This document shows, piece by piece, positions 1-7,511 of a DNA stretch of 64,000 nt (positions within the stretch are counted from its first letter, which is position 1; every line of letters starts with the position of its first letter). The DNA is taken from contig NZ_ANHX01000017.1 of NCBI RefSeq assembly GCF_000316035.1, positions 62,001 to 126,000 of the forward strand, given 5' to 3'. A program made the position numbers and the translations under genes. The DNA comes from Paenibacillus sp. PAMC 26794 (GTDB taxonomy: Bacteria > Bacillota > Bacilli > Paenibacillales > Paenibacillaceae). The notes under the pieces are model-generated. The model had not been told where the DNA came from. It worked only from the letters and a program-made list of their open reading frames with translations, and did not search any database.

Positions 1-3000
1 GTTACTTGAACAACGTGAAGTCCCGACGGGCTCTCTGGTAGCGTTGTTCCTGATACCGAACTGCGCATCCCCTGTCCACTTCCGTTCACTGCTTGTACAT
101 CCAGTTGATAAGATGTTCCTGAACTCAGTCCCGCAAAGACCCATTCTTGGGTTCCGGCAGGAACCGTTCCCGACTTCTCTCCATTCAACCATAACTCATA
201 ACGATCGGCTCCTCGTACTTCTTCCCAATTCAGACGAAGGCTCGCTGTGGAAGCATCTGATACCTGTAAGCCGGACACCTGCCCAGGTAAAGTCTTGAGC
301 AAAGGTAATCCTGCCAACGGTCCTGTTCCTGTCTTATTTCCGGCAATTAACGTATAGCTGTACTCCGTTCCGCTATCCAGACCCGAGTCCAGATACTCCG
401 TCTGCTCTCCTTCATATATGGCTGTTCCATCGCGTGAAAGACCATAATACGTTGCAGAAGTCACTGTCTCCCATTTTAATGAAATATCATGCTCCTGAAT
501 TTGAACGGCCATAAACTCACCGGGCATTGCCGGCAGTGTGAGAAATCCAGTTCTACTGCTACCACCTGCGCCACTTTCATTCATTGCTGTTACCGAAATG
601 TTATGAATGGTACCTGGAACGAGGTTGCTGACATAGGGAAGACTACCAGGATCAGATACCGTCTGATCAAATACCGTGGCACCGTCCGAAGTAGTCGCGA
701 TGATGCGGTAAGCATCTGCTCCTCGTACTGAATCAAATTGAATTTCGGCCAAATTGGGCTGTGAATCTACTTTTCGAACGTGCAACGTTCCGGGAGCTGC
801 CGGGGTAGTTAATACTTGAGCACTTACTGCATCACTTACTCCGGTATGGTTTCTCACTCTAACTTCATATTCATAGACCTGACCACCGCTTAGGGAGTGA
901 TCGATTATACTGTGGTTAGGATAATCCAGTGTCCACGACTGTCCTGTCGTTTTATTCGTTATCTCATACTGATATCCATCGGTATACCTTTCCCCCGTTG
1001 GCAAATCCACTGTAAGTTCAGCTGATGTCTCAGCGATCTGTGTCATTCTCACATGACTCGGTTGCTGGGGCTTGCGTTGAATATGGTAAGGTGAGGATGT
1101 TGTCTCATATGTATTCCCTGCTCTGTCCATGGTTCTCGCATGGATGTACCATATGCCTTCCGATTCGATGAATATTTTATGCTCGTCAGAGCGAGCTTCA
1201 AGCCAATGATCCGGTGATTCTGCACTGTTCGTAACTTGATAGAATCGTTCCAGTTCCTGAATGCCTGAGTGGGCATCGGCATACTGAATGGTAGTGGATA
1301 TATCCATGTCCGTCCAGCCTTGTCCGTTCGGGGCAAATGTAATCGTGGGCGCGATCTGATCCACATAGGCGATTCGACTCACTTCCTTGCTTACATTGCC
1401 AACAGTATCCCTTGCTCTAGCCCGAATGGTGGTAGCGCCGTTTGTGCTTACTGTACCCGTATTGCCTGCAATATAAGGAGCATCGTTCATGCTGTATTCA
1501 TAGGAAATCGCTTGTTCATCCACACTTCCAGCAATGGTGAATTGCACATGTTCTTTACTCCATCCAGAAGAACTTAAACGAATCACCGGCTCGGTTGGAG
1601 CTGTCGTGTCGATTCGAACTGTAGCCTGAGCGGACGTGCTTATATTGCCTACACGGTCAAGTGAGCGTGCATATACGATCGTTTCTCCCTCATCGGTAAC
1701 CGTCACTTCGCCCGTATAATCGATCCAAGGACCTTCTTTGTTAAGTCGATATTGACTCTTGGCAAGCCCACTGCCCGCATCTTCACCACTGTTTATCGCA
1801 AAAGTTACATCCTGATTCGTCCAATCCTCTTCACTTAACGTAATCGTTGGTTGCTCAGGCCCAGTCTTGTCGATTCTGGCTGTTGCCGAAGTGGAAGCAC
1901 TGACATTGGCGGCCCGATCAACACTTCGTGCGTAAATCTCTGTTATCCCTTCTTCATTCAGTGAAAAAGGATTCTTGTAATCGATCCATTCTCCCTCACT
2001 TCCCAGCTTGTATTGTGTCAGACCAATGCCACTTGCTTCGTCCGTACCCTCCGTTAATGTCACGATTACCGCCGCTTTTGTCCAATCGGGCGGATTCAGC
2101 GAGATGACAGGTGGCGTTGGTGCCGTCCGATCTACTCTGGCTGTCACAGTCGTTTCCTGTCCTGTATTACCAAACGCATCAATACTGCGTGCCATAACCG
2201 TTGTGTTGCCTTCACTGCTTACGGTAAACGGAGCGCTGTATTCACGCCATTCTCCTGCCGGACCAACTTTCACTTCAGTCTTCTGAGTTCCGCTCAAAGC
2301 ATCCTTTCCTTCTTCAACCGTGATGAGAACATCTTCCTTGGTCCATGTGGATGGAGTAACTGTAACAGCAGGTGCAGTTGGACCCGTCGTATCTTTAATC
2401 ATCTCTCCAGCGGATATATACGGGGTCTGTATCCCTTCGCCATTCAGCGCCGCCACAAACACTTCATATTTCCCGTCCGAGAGCCCGGTCAGGGCAAACG
2501 CTGTACGTGTGGACGTTGTTGTTCCTGTTGCGAGGACTTGCCCGCCTGGACTGCGTATTTCCGTTTTGTATTGGGTGCCCGCAGGGTTGCTATTATTATT
2601 CCAACTCGCTGTAACTGAGTTGCCTGATTGTGTCACAGCCGCAGCAGCGGGTGGATTCGCCAATGTATATTTGGTGGATGGACTGGAGTAACCCGTATAG
2701 GAACCACTTGAATTTTTTGCTCGTACAGCAAAAGAATAACTGGTATTCGGAGTGAGTCCAGTCACCTGCCGACTGTTTGATGTACCTGTATCCACGATCT
2801 GATTCGTCGTCATATTCTTCAGTTCATACGTAACGGATGCATCATTCGCCTTCTTTTCCCAATTTACCGTCAAGTTATTAGAATTAACCAGTGTATACGT
2901 CGGCGTTCCAGGCACAACAAAACTCCTTACCGTAAAGTTAACGGTTCCTGCTGAGGACACCCCACCTTTATCATCCATGACCCATACTTGCAAAGTGTGT

Positions 3001-4058
3001 GTACCATCTGGCAGGATGTCAGGCAATGTGTAATTGGTGTTGAACGACTGATTCGAACCCGTCGCGGTCATCTGTGTCAAAATGTTCTCGGAACCACCAT
3101 CAATGGACCATTTCACGGTCAACAGGTCGCCTACATCCGTATCTCGCGTTGTACCGGAGATCTGAAGTTGCTCGCCTTTGTAGTAGGTCTGACCCGAAGA
3201 GGGAGCCGTTAGTGTAAATGAAGGCGGAACATTTTTCGGGCCAATCCCCACAATGGTTGAAAATTTGCGTGAAGCCTGATTCGCTGTTGACTTGGCATCC
3301 CACCAAAATTGTGCAGCTGTATCACTCGCTGTTACGGTCTGGCCTGGAGTGAATACCGAAGGTGAAGAACCTCCTGTAAGTTGTGCGCTATCCGGACTGC
3401 TGTACTGGCCCATGTATATGCGATCTGCATTTACAACATTGTACGTATTTGCATAAAAAGCCGTGACCTGAACACCGCCGCTGTAATTACGCCATCCATT
3501 CTCGATGACTTCAAACGGAGAAGCATCATTGCCATTCACCATCGTATCCCAATAAAATGTTCCACCCAAATTCAGTGCCGATCCGCTGCGGTTGATGGCT
3601 TCCAGTTCAACCTTCATGTACCCACCTTGTGACGTGGCATTGACGATAGATACACGCAAAATATATTCGACATTGTCCTTTTGCCGGGACATTTCAATCA
3701 CATTATTGTTAATTCGGTAATAGTTAAGCGGCAATGTTTTGAAGTTCACGGGTGATCCATTATGGTCGATAATCGTAGATACATTCCCTGTATCACCCCC
3801 GTAAAATACATTTGTGTTTGGTAGTAATACAATTCTGTATTTGCCATCACTGTTCATCTCCACTTTCACCTTGGAGGACTGTACAGCCTTCATGCTGGAC
3901 GTATCGGATACAATCCCGATCGTTTCAACCGTTTCAGCCATTACCGTCGTTGCACCCCATTCAAGCAACAGGGCTTGAGGTGATAATAACGCAAATGCCA
4001 GCACCACTTTGGTTAACTGTTCCGCTTGTTTCTTCGCACGTTTTCCTGATTTCTTCAA
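1..4058 (-). CDS. Giant secreted multi-domain Ig-like/FN3 surface protein (C-terminus beyond window)
   Basis: The frame is open from a TTG start at 4058, preceded by AAGGAGAG, to the window edge: at least 1352 residues. A basic N-terminus and hydrophobic stretch (about residues 18-42) form a signal peptide. Residues about 45-270 are a domain I do not recognise, followed by an Ig/cadherin-like domain and two FN3 domains (about 375-550). Five tandem Ig-like repeats of about 85 residues follow (about 555-990), each with a 'WT..DV' opening, an 'EG.t.vyARS.D..GN' core and an 'iD.t.P' junction. Further FN3 domains run to the edge. The layout fits an exported adhesin, matrix protein or non-catalytic part of a polysaccharide-binding protein. 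No catalytic domain is visible. An SLH anchor could lie in the missing C-terminus. Its leader carries a terminator (see separate entries). Confidence 0.85.
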   Translation of the reverse strand, partial: MKKSGKRAKKQAEQLTKVVLAFALLSPQALLLEWGATTVMAETVETIGIVSDTSSMKAVQSSKVKVEMNSDGKYRIVLLPNTNVFYGGDTGNVSTIIDHNGSPVNFKTLPLNYYRINNNVIEMSRQKDNVEYILRVSIVNATSQGGYMKVELEAINRSGSALNLGGTFYWDTMVNGNDASPFEVIENGWRNYSGGVQVTAFYANTYNVVNADRIYMGQYSSPDSAQLTGGSSPSVFTPGQTVTASDTAAQFWWDAKSTANQASRKFSTIVGIGPKNVPPSFTLTAPSSGQTYYKGEQLQISGTTRDTDVGDLLTVKWSIDGGSENILTQMTATGSNQSFNTNYTLPDILPDGTHTLQVWVMDDKGGVSSAGTVNFTVRSFVVPGTPTYTLVNSNNLTVNWEKKANDASVTYELKNMTTNQIVDTGTSNSRQVTGLTPNTSYSFAVRAKNSSGSYTGYSSPSTKYTLANPPAAAAVTQSGNSVTASWNNNSNPAGTQYKTEIRSPGGQVLATGTTTSTRTAFALTGLSDGKYEVFVAALNGEGIQTPYISAGEMIKDTTGPTAPAVTVTPSTWTKEDVLITVEEGKDALSGTQKTEVKVGPAGEWREYSAPFTVSSEGNTTVMARSIDAFGNTGQETTVTARVDRTAPTPPVISLNPPDWTKAAVIVTLTEGTDEASGIGLTQYKLGSEGEWIDYKNPFSLNEEGITEIYARSVDRAANVSASTSATARIDKTGPEQPTITLSEEDWTNQDVTFAINSGEDAGSGLAKSQYRLNKEGPWIDYTGEVTVTDEGETIVYARSLDRVGNISTSAQATVRIDTTAPTEPVIRLSSSGWSKEHVQFTIAGSVDEQAISYEYSMNDAPYIAGNTGTVSTNGATTIRARARDTVGNVSKEVSRIAYVDQIAPTITFAPNGQGWTDMDISTTIQYADAHSGIQELERFYQVTNSAESPDHWLEARSDEHKIFIESEGIWYIHARTMDRAGNTYETTSSPYHIQRKPQQPSHVRMTQIAETSAELTVDLPTGERYTDGYQYEITNKTTGQSWTLDYPNHSIIDHSLSGGQVYEYEVRVRNHTGVSDAVSAQVLTTPAAPGTLHVRKVDSQPNLAEIQFDSVRGADAYRIIATTSDGATVFDQTVSDPGSLPYVSNLVPGTIHNISVTAMNESGAGGSSRTGFLTLPAMPGEFMAVQIQEHDISLKWETVTSATYYGLSRDGTAIYEGEQTEYLDSGLDSGTEYSYTLIAGNKTGTGPLAGLPLLKTLPGQVSGLQVSDASTASLRLNWEEVRGADRYELWLNGEKSGTVPAGTQEWVFAGLSSGTSYQLDVQAVNGSGQGMRSSVSGTTLPESPSGLHVVQV

Positions 4059-4082
4059 CGTCTACTCTCCTTTTTGGCACAC

Positions 4083-4135
4083 AAAAAAAGGAGGCACCCC
4101 AACAAAGGAACGATGTCCTAAGTTGGGGTGCCTCC
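4083..4135 (-). terminator. Intrinsic terminator inside the leader of the giant surface-protein gene
   Basis: A perfect 14-bp stem, GGAGGCACCCCAAC (4090-4103) with GTTGGGGTGCCTCC (4122-4135), carries an inner AGGA/TCCT stem. On the minus strand it is followed by seven U (4089-4083). The downstream start codon lies only about 25 nt further on, so no promoter fits between them, while a good promoter lies upstream. It can therefore serve both as terminator of the preceding gene and as an attenuator. Confidence 0.85.
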
Positions 4136-4159
4136 CCTAACAAGTGTCATTTTTTCTTG

Positions 4160-4188
4160 ATTATAACGATTAAGCGCATGAATGTAAA
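4160..4188 (-). promoter_or_regulatory. Sigma-A promoter of the giant surface-protein gene
   Basis: On the minus strand TTTACA (4188-4183) and TATAAT (4165-4160) are separated by exactly 17 nt. Initiation would fall near 4152, upstream of the leader terminator. Confidence 0.75.
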
Positions 4189-4213
4189 CACTTGATCATG
4201 AACGCCTTACTTC

Positions 4214-5236
4214 TCATTTCTCATCTCTGATCTTTAATAACGCTTCGTCCAATGCGCCAACGACCTTGTCACACCATACATCAAATTCCGGATCTTCGGT
4301 CTGTAATTCAGGATGCGCCAGAATATGCTCAATCGTACTTCGAATGCCCTGATCTGCTCTTGTCGTTGCTACAAAATCCGGAACAAGCCTCTTCAGCTTA
4401 CTGTTATCAAAGACAACGGTATTGGCTTTGTCACCCAGCAATCCGCCGCGAAGATCCTGATCACTGCATGCTGCCAAGAACTCAGAGGGTACATGCACTG
4501 CATGAAGCTTAACGCCCAACACGCCGGCTATAATCTCATGAATCTGATTCCAGGTGACGGATTCGTCCGAGGTGATATGTACCGATTCACCAATGGCATG
4601 GATATTACCCATAAGCCCGATAAACCCTTTGGCAAAATCAGTATTGTGCGTAATGGTCCACAGTGAGGTGCCATCTCCATGGATGATAACGGGTTTGCCT
4701 TCACGGATACGCTTGAGAACCTGCCAGCTGCCTTGAGCACCATGAACACCAAGAGGTACCGATTGGTCGCCATACGTATGGCTCGGACGCACGATGGTCA
4801 CAGGGAATCCATGCTCGCGGTATTGTTTCATCAGATAGTCTTCACAGGCAATCTTGTTGCGAGAATACTCCCAATATGGATTCGATAAGGGCGTACCTTC
4901 CGTGATCCGGTAATCAGCCAGAGGAGTCTGATACGCTGATGCTGAACTTATAAATATAAACTGCTTGGTTTTATCCTTGAACAAACGGTAATCTCGCTCC
5001 AATTGAGACGGTACAAAAGCGATAAAATCCGCCACAACATCAAATTCCAGATCAGCTATCAGTTCCGCTACACGTGCTTCGTCATTAATGTCAGCTTGAA
5101 GTACGTTGACCTCACTAGGTAAGTCATCGTTCTGATTGCCGCGATTAATTAAATACAGTTCACAGCCTTGCTGTGCAAGCATCTCCGTAATGGCCGTACT
5201 GATGGTGCCTGTCCCTCCAATAAATAGCGCTTTCAT
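4214..5236 (-). CDS. NAD-dependent epimerase/dehydratase family protein (extended/atypical SDR)
   Basis: This 340-residue cytosolic protein has an N-terminal Rossmann fold with the glycine-rich nucleotide motif GGTGTIS at residues 7-13, a core SSAS segment at 97-100 and a YxxxK-type pair (Y124/K128). Those are features of NAD(P)-dependent sugar-nucleotide epimerases and reductases. The closest general pattern is the CSP41/isoflavone-reductase-like branch often annotated simply as an NAD-dependent epimerase; the substrate cannot be read from sequence. The ATG start is well placed behind AGGAGGTGGCGAA. It is followed by the strong terminator at 4083-4135 and preceded by the cupredoxin gene's terminator, so it is probably monocistronic. 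Confidence 0.8.
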   Translation of the reverse strand: MKALFIGGTGTISTAITEMLAQQGCELYLINRGNQNDDLPSEVNVLQADINDEARVAELIADLEFDVVADFIAFVPSQLERDYRLFKDKTKQFIFISSASAYQTPLADYRITEGTPLSNPYWEYSRNKIACEDYLMKQYREHGFPVTIVRPSHTYGDQSVPLGVHGAQGSWQVLKRIREGKPVIIHGDGTSLWTITHNTDFAKGFIGLMGNIHAIGESVHITSDESVTWNQIHEIIAGVLGVKLHAVHVPSEFLAACSDQDLRGGLLGDKANTVVFDNSKLKRLVPDFVATTRADQGIRSTIEHILAHPELQTEDPEFDVWCDKVVGALDEALLKIRDEK

Positions 5237-5285
5237 TTCGCCACCTCCTGATCGATTTTACCCACTTTTCCATGATATCACGCAC

Positions 5286-5329
5286 CAAAAAAAGGAGCAA
5301 AGCTCGGTGACCCGAAACCTTGCTCCTTC
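5286..5329 (-). terminator. Terminator of the cupredoxin gene
   Basis: AGGAGCAA pairs with TTGCTCCT, with a GC-rich inner stem. It is followed on the minus strand by a run of seven to eight U just after the stop codon at 5333. Confidence 0.8.
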
Positions 5330-5332
5330 TGC

Positions 5333-5758
5333 TTATACGACCTTAATCGTTGCATATATCATGTACATGCCGCAATGGATCTCATATTCTCCCTTGGGCA
5401 GATCTTTGTCGACCGTATAATAATTGGGTCCCTTTTGCATGTATAGATCCATGCCAAGCTTTTGTGATCCCACTGATTTCACATGTGTCACCGACCGGGT
5501 AAGAATAAAGTTGATTTTGGTCGGTACGCCAGCCTTCACCTCGATAACGTCTGGTCCAAAACCATCGTTGCTCACGTCCACATCAATGACTTCATATCCC
5601 TTCAAATCCTCCGGAGTCTCGGCTTGTGCAGTTACCGCACTTCCCGATCCCGGGGATACGTCTTTGCCCATAAAATAAACCAAAAATGATCCAAGCAGTA
5701 CAACAACGGTCAGGCCCAGCGTTAACCAAGGCCATGTTTTTCCAAACCAGCTTTTCAT
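5333..5758 (-). CDS. Membrane-anchored cupredoxin-domain protein
   Basis: The gene encodes 141 residues from the ATG at 5758, which has GAGGAG eight bases upstream; a longer reading starting ten codons earlier lacks a ribosome-binding site. One transmembrane helix (about residues 7-29) places the rest outside the cell. The C-terminal 90 residues form a cupredoxin-type beta sandwich. Candidate copper ligands are the His in 'SVTHVKS' and the Cys and Met in the terminal 'HCGMYM' motif, as in cupredoxin domains of EfeO and cytochrome oxidase subunit II relatives. Probable role: extracytoplasmic copper binding or electron transfer. No oxidase gene is adjacent, so the partner is unknown. Confidence 0.8.
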   Translation of the reverse strand: MKSWFGKTWPWLTLGLTVVVLLGSFLVYFMGKDVSPGSGSAVTAQAETPEDLKGYEVIDVDVSNDGFGPDVIEVKAGVPTKINFILTRSVTHVKSVGSQKLGMDLYMQKGPNYYTVDKDLPKGEYEIHCGMYMIYATIKVV

Positions 5759-5874
5759 ATAAACACTCCTCATTCGATGTCCCATCAATATTCAATCAAC
5801 AGACGGATGTATTCTTTAAGCATACCTGATTCGCATGACAATGAAAATGACCCCTCTGGGCTATTGCGATTGAG

Positions 5875-6108
5875 CTATATAAGTGGAACTAAAGAATATT
5901 TACACTGGACACTCCGATGACAGAACAACCTTTCGATCGCTGTTATCCCCCAGATTTTTTTGATTTCCTTTTTCAAAGGGTAAAATCCGGGAATAGCGTA
6001 TGCTTCCGATGTAGCTTTCTTGCAGAAAGCTTGTAGGCGCACGCTTCGCTTCTTCAGGTTATTTCTGTCCTATCCGTTTCGTGTAAATGTTTAGTTCAAT
6101 TTATATAG
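5875..6108. repeat. MITE-like element with about 30-bp imperfect terminal inverted repeats
   Basis: The left end reads CTATATAAGTGGAACTAAAG... and the right end, reverse-complemented, reads CTATATAAATTGAACTAAAC..., both running on to ATTTACAC. This gives a 29-31 bp terminal inverted repeat around a 234-bp non-coding element that holds further internal inverted repeats (for example around 6022-6036). No transposase is encoded. It fills most of the gap between the cupredoxin and EamA genes. A shortened relative lies at 7431-7480. Confidence 0.7.
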
Positions 6109-6121
6109 AATATTTCAATAG

Positions 6122-6144
6122 AAAAAGCCTGATTTCTCAGGCTT
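6122..6144 (-). terminator. Terminator of the EamA transporter gene
   Basis: AAGCCTGA (6126-6133) and TCAGGCTT (6137-6144) form a perfect 8-bp stem with a four-base loop. On the minus strand a U-run follows. Confidence 0.8.
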
Positions 6145-6193
6145 ATCTACGGGTATTCCCGTTCATGCTTTGCAATATCCCTTTTTGTATAAC

Positions 6194-7147
6194 TCAGGAA
6201 TAGATCGGTGTATTTCGACTTCGTCTCATGCGTAATTTATACAACTCTGGCAGGGCTACACCAATGAGTACAATAATAACTCCGAACCATTGCAATCCGC
6301 TGACATGCTCATGGAGCACGATTGAGGATAACAATACTGCAATTGGAAGCTCCACTGCACCCAAGATTCCGGCCATGTCACCACCAATATGCGGAACGCC
6401 GATAGCGAACAGTACTGGTGGAATGAATGCCCCGAAGAATCCAAGCAGCAATCCAAATACAAGCAACTGGCTCCAGATCAATCCGTTAAAGAGGAATGTC
6501 GGCGGGAACAAAATGCACAGCAGGATCAATCCGCCCGTAACCATCCACGCACTGCGGAAGGCTGGATGCGCTGAAGGAACCGCTTTGCCGCTGAACAAGA
6601 CAAACAGGGAATAACTTACGGCTGCCATTAGTCCAAGAGCAATACCCAGACCGTTGAACTCACCCAATCCTTGTTCCAGGAAACCGGCTGCCAGCAAGGT
6701 TCCACCAAACAGAATGATCAACGTCAGGAATGTGACTTTGTCTGGACGTTGACGTTTGCTTATCGCCTGAATCAATACACTAATCCAAGTGAACTGGAAC
6801 AACAGGATAATGGCAAGTGAAGCCGGGATATAACGTAAAGACTGATAATACACGAGACCTGTAATTACCGTCGGTGTTCCAGCAGCCATCAATATCAGAC
6901 GTTGTTTCCACGTCAACCGCTTGAATACCTGTGCCACGGCTCCTGATGCTTTGCCATTTGCCTGTGACTTACGTTTTGTTCTAAATTTTGTGTATAGCGC
7001 GAGCATCCAGGATAGAAGAAAACCCGTGATCAGCTGTGCTCCCACAACCTCTCCAAGTTTATATCCTTCGCCGTACGCCAGAACCACAATCGTGGATAAT
7101 ATGCCATAGCTCATCGCTCCCGCGAGAACGGACAGATAATATTTCAT
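6194..7147 (-). CDS. EamA/DMT-family transporter, riboswitch-controlled
   Basis: The gene encodes 317 residues from the ATG at 7147, which has AGGAGG ten bases upstream. A reading that starts 27 codons earlier only translates the leader after the riboswitch terminator. The protein is almost wholly hydrophobic, with about ten transmembrane helices in two EamA halves, as in drug/metabolite transporters. Known relatives mostly export amino acids, purine-like metabolites or drugs. The leader carries a purine-riboswitch-family aptamer followed by a terminator sharing the aptamer's closing strand, so expression should rise with ligand. That suggests export of a purine or a purine-derived metabolite, by analogy with pbuE of Bacillus subtilis. 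The analogy is regulatory: PbuE belongs to another transporter family. Confidence 0.85.
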   Translation of the reverse strand: MKYYLSVLAGAMSYGILSTIVVLAYGEGYKLGEVVGAQLITGFLLSWMLALYTKFRTKRKSQANGKASGAVAQVFKRLTWKQRLILMAAGTPTVITGLVYYQSLRYIPASLAIILLFQFTWISVLIQAISKRQRPDKVTFLTLIILFGGTLLAAGFLEQGLGEFNGLGIALGLMAAVSYSLFVLFSGKAVPSAHPAFRSAWMVTGGLILLCILFPPTFLFNGLIWSQLLVFGLLLGFFGAFIPPVLFAIGVPHIGGDMAGILGAVELPIAVLLSSIVLHEHVSGLQWFGVIIVLIGVALPELYKLRMRRSRNTPIYS

Positions 7148-7226
7148 TGTGAATAAACCTCCTGATGATAAGAAAAATACGCCCGCATGTTGGTTCATGC
7201 CAAGGTCACAGACACCATCTAAATGC

Positions 7227-7281
7227 AAAAAATCCTAACTACGAGCAAGGAATACATTGATTCCTTGGCATCGTAGTTAGG
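7227..7281 (-). terminator. Riboswitch expression-platform terminator
   Basis: On the minus strand CCTAACTACGA (7281-7271) pairs perfectly with TCGTAGTTAGG (7244-7234). A second perfect 8-bp stem lies inside (CAAGGAAT/ATTCCTTG), and six U follow (7232-7227). The first strand includes the aptamer's 3' P1 strand and J3/1, so aptamer and terminator are mutually exclusive. Confidence 0.85.
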
Positions 7282-7344
7282 AAGTATAGGCTTCCCGTAG
7301 AGACCCTCGCCCTGTGTACACTTTCGGCCTGCGAGGTTATACGA
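7271..7344 (-). promoter_or_regulatory. Purine-riboswitch-family aptamer (guanine-type C at the specificity position), ON-switch layout
   Basis: Read on the minus strand: P1 UCGUA/UACGA, J1/2 UAA, P2 CCUCGC/GCGAGG, J2/3 GUCUCUAC, P3 GGGAAG/CUUCCU with a six-base loop starting CC, then J3/1 ending AC before P1'. These match the three-way-junction core of purine riboswitches (UAA, GUnUCUAC, A-C). The base equivalent to position 74 of the xpt aptamer is C, as in guanine-class members. Unusual: the P2 loop is about 20 nt instead of 7, so the usual loop-loop contact is altered or extended. The ligand is an inference. Confidence 0.8.
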
Positions 7345-7390
7345 AATGATATATGCAATTTGATGTAATTCGTGTGTGACGACTTTTCAT

Positions 7391-7419
7391 ATATTACATG
7401 GGAGGTGAGATGGTGTCAA
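7391..7419 (-). promoter_or_regulatory. Sigma-A promoter for the riboswitch-eamA transcript
   Basis: TTGACA (7419-7414) and TAATAT (7396-7391) are separated by 17 nt on the minus strand. The start would be near 7384, about 40 nt before the aptamer. Confidence 0.8.
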
Positions 7420-7430
7420 CCCTATTCCGT

Positions 7431-7480
7431 ATAAAAAGTTGAACTAAATTATTACACCGAGTCGCTTCGATCGCTGTACC
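7431..7480. repeat. Degenerate fragment of the MITE-like element at 5875-6108
   Basis: GTTGAACTAAATTATTACAC followed by TTCGATCGCTGT reproduces, with a deletion, the left end and first inner segment of the larger element (GTGGAACTAAAGAATATTTACAC, then TTTCGATCGCTGT). It lies between the riboswitch promoter and the helicase operon. Confidence 0.5.
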
Positions 7481-7511
7481 ATTCTTCACACACTCTAATT
7501 ACGTAAAAACG

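Noticed and set aside
7148..7228. N-terminal extension of the EamA protein by 27 residues
   Set aside because: These codons lie between the riboswitch terminator and the AGGAGG site and do not resemble transporter sequence.
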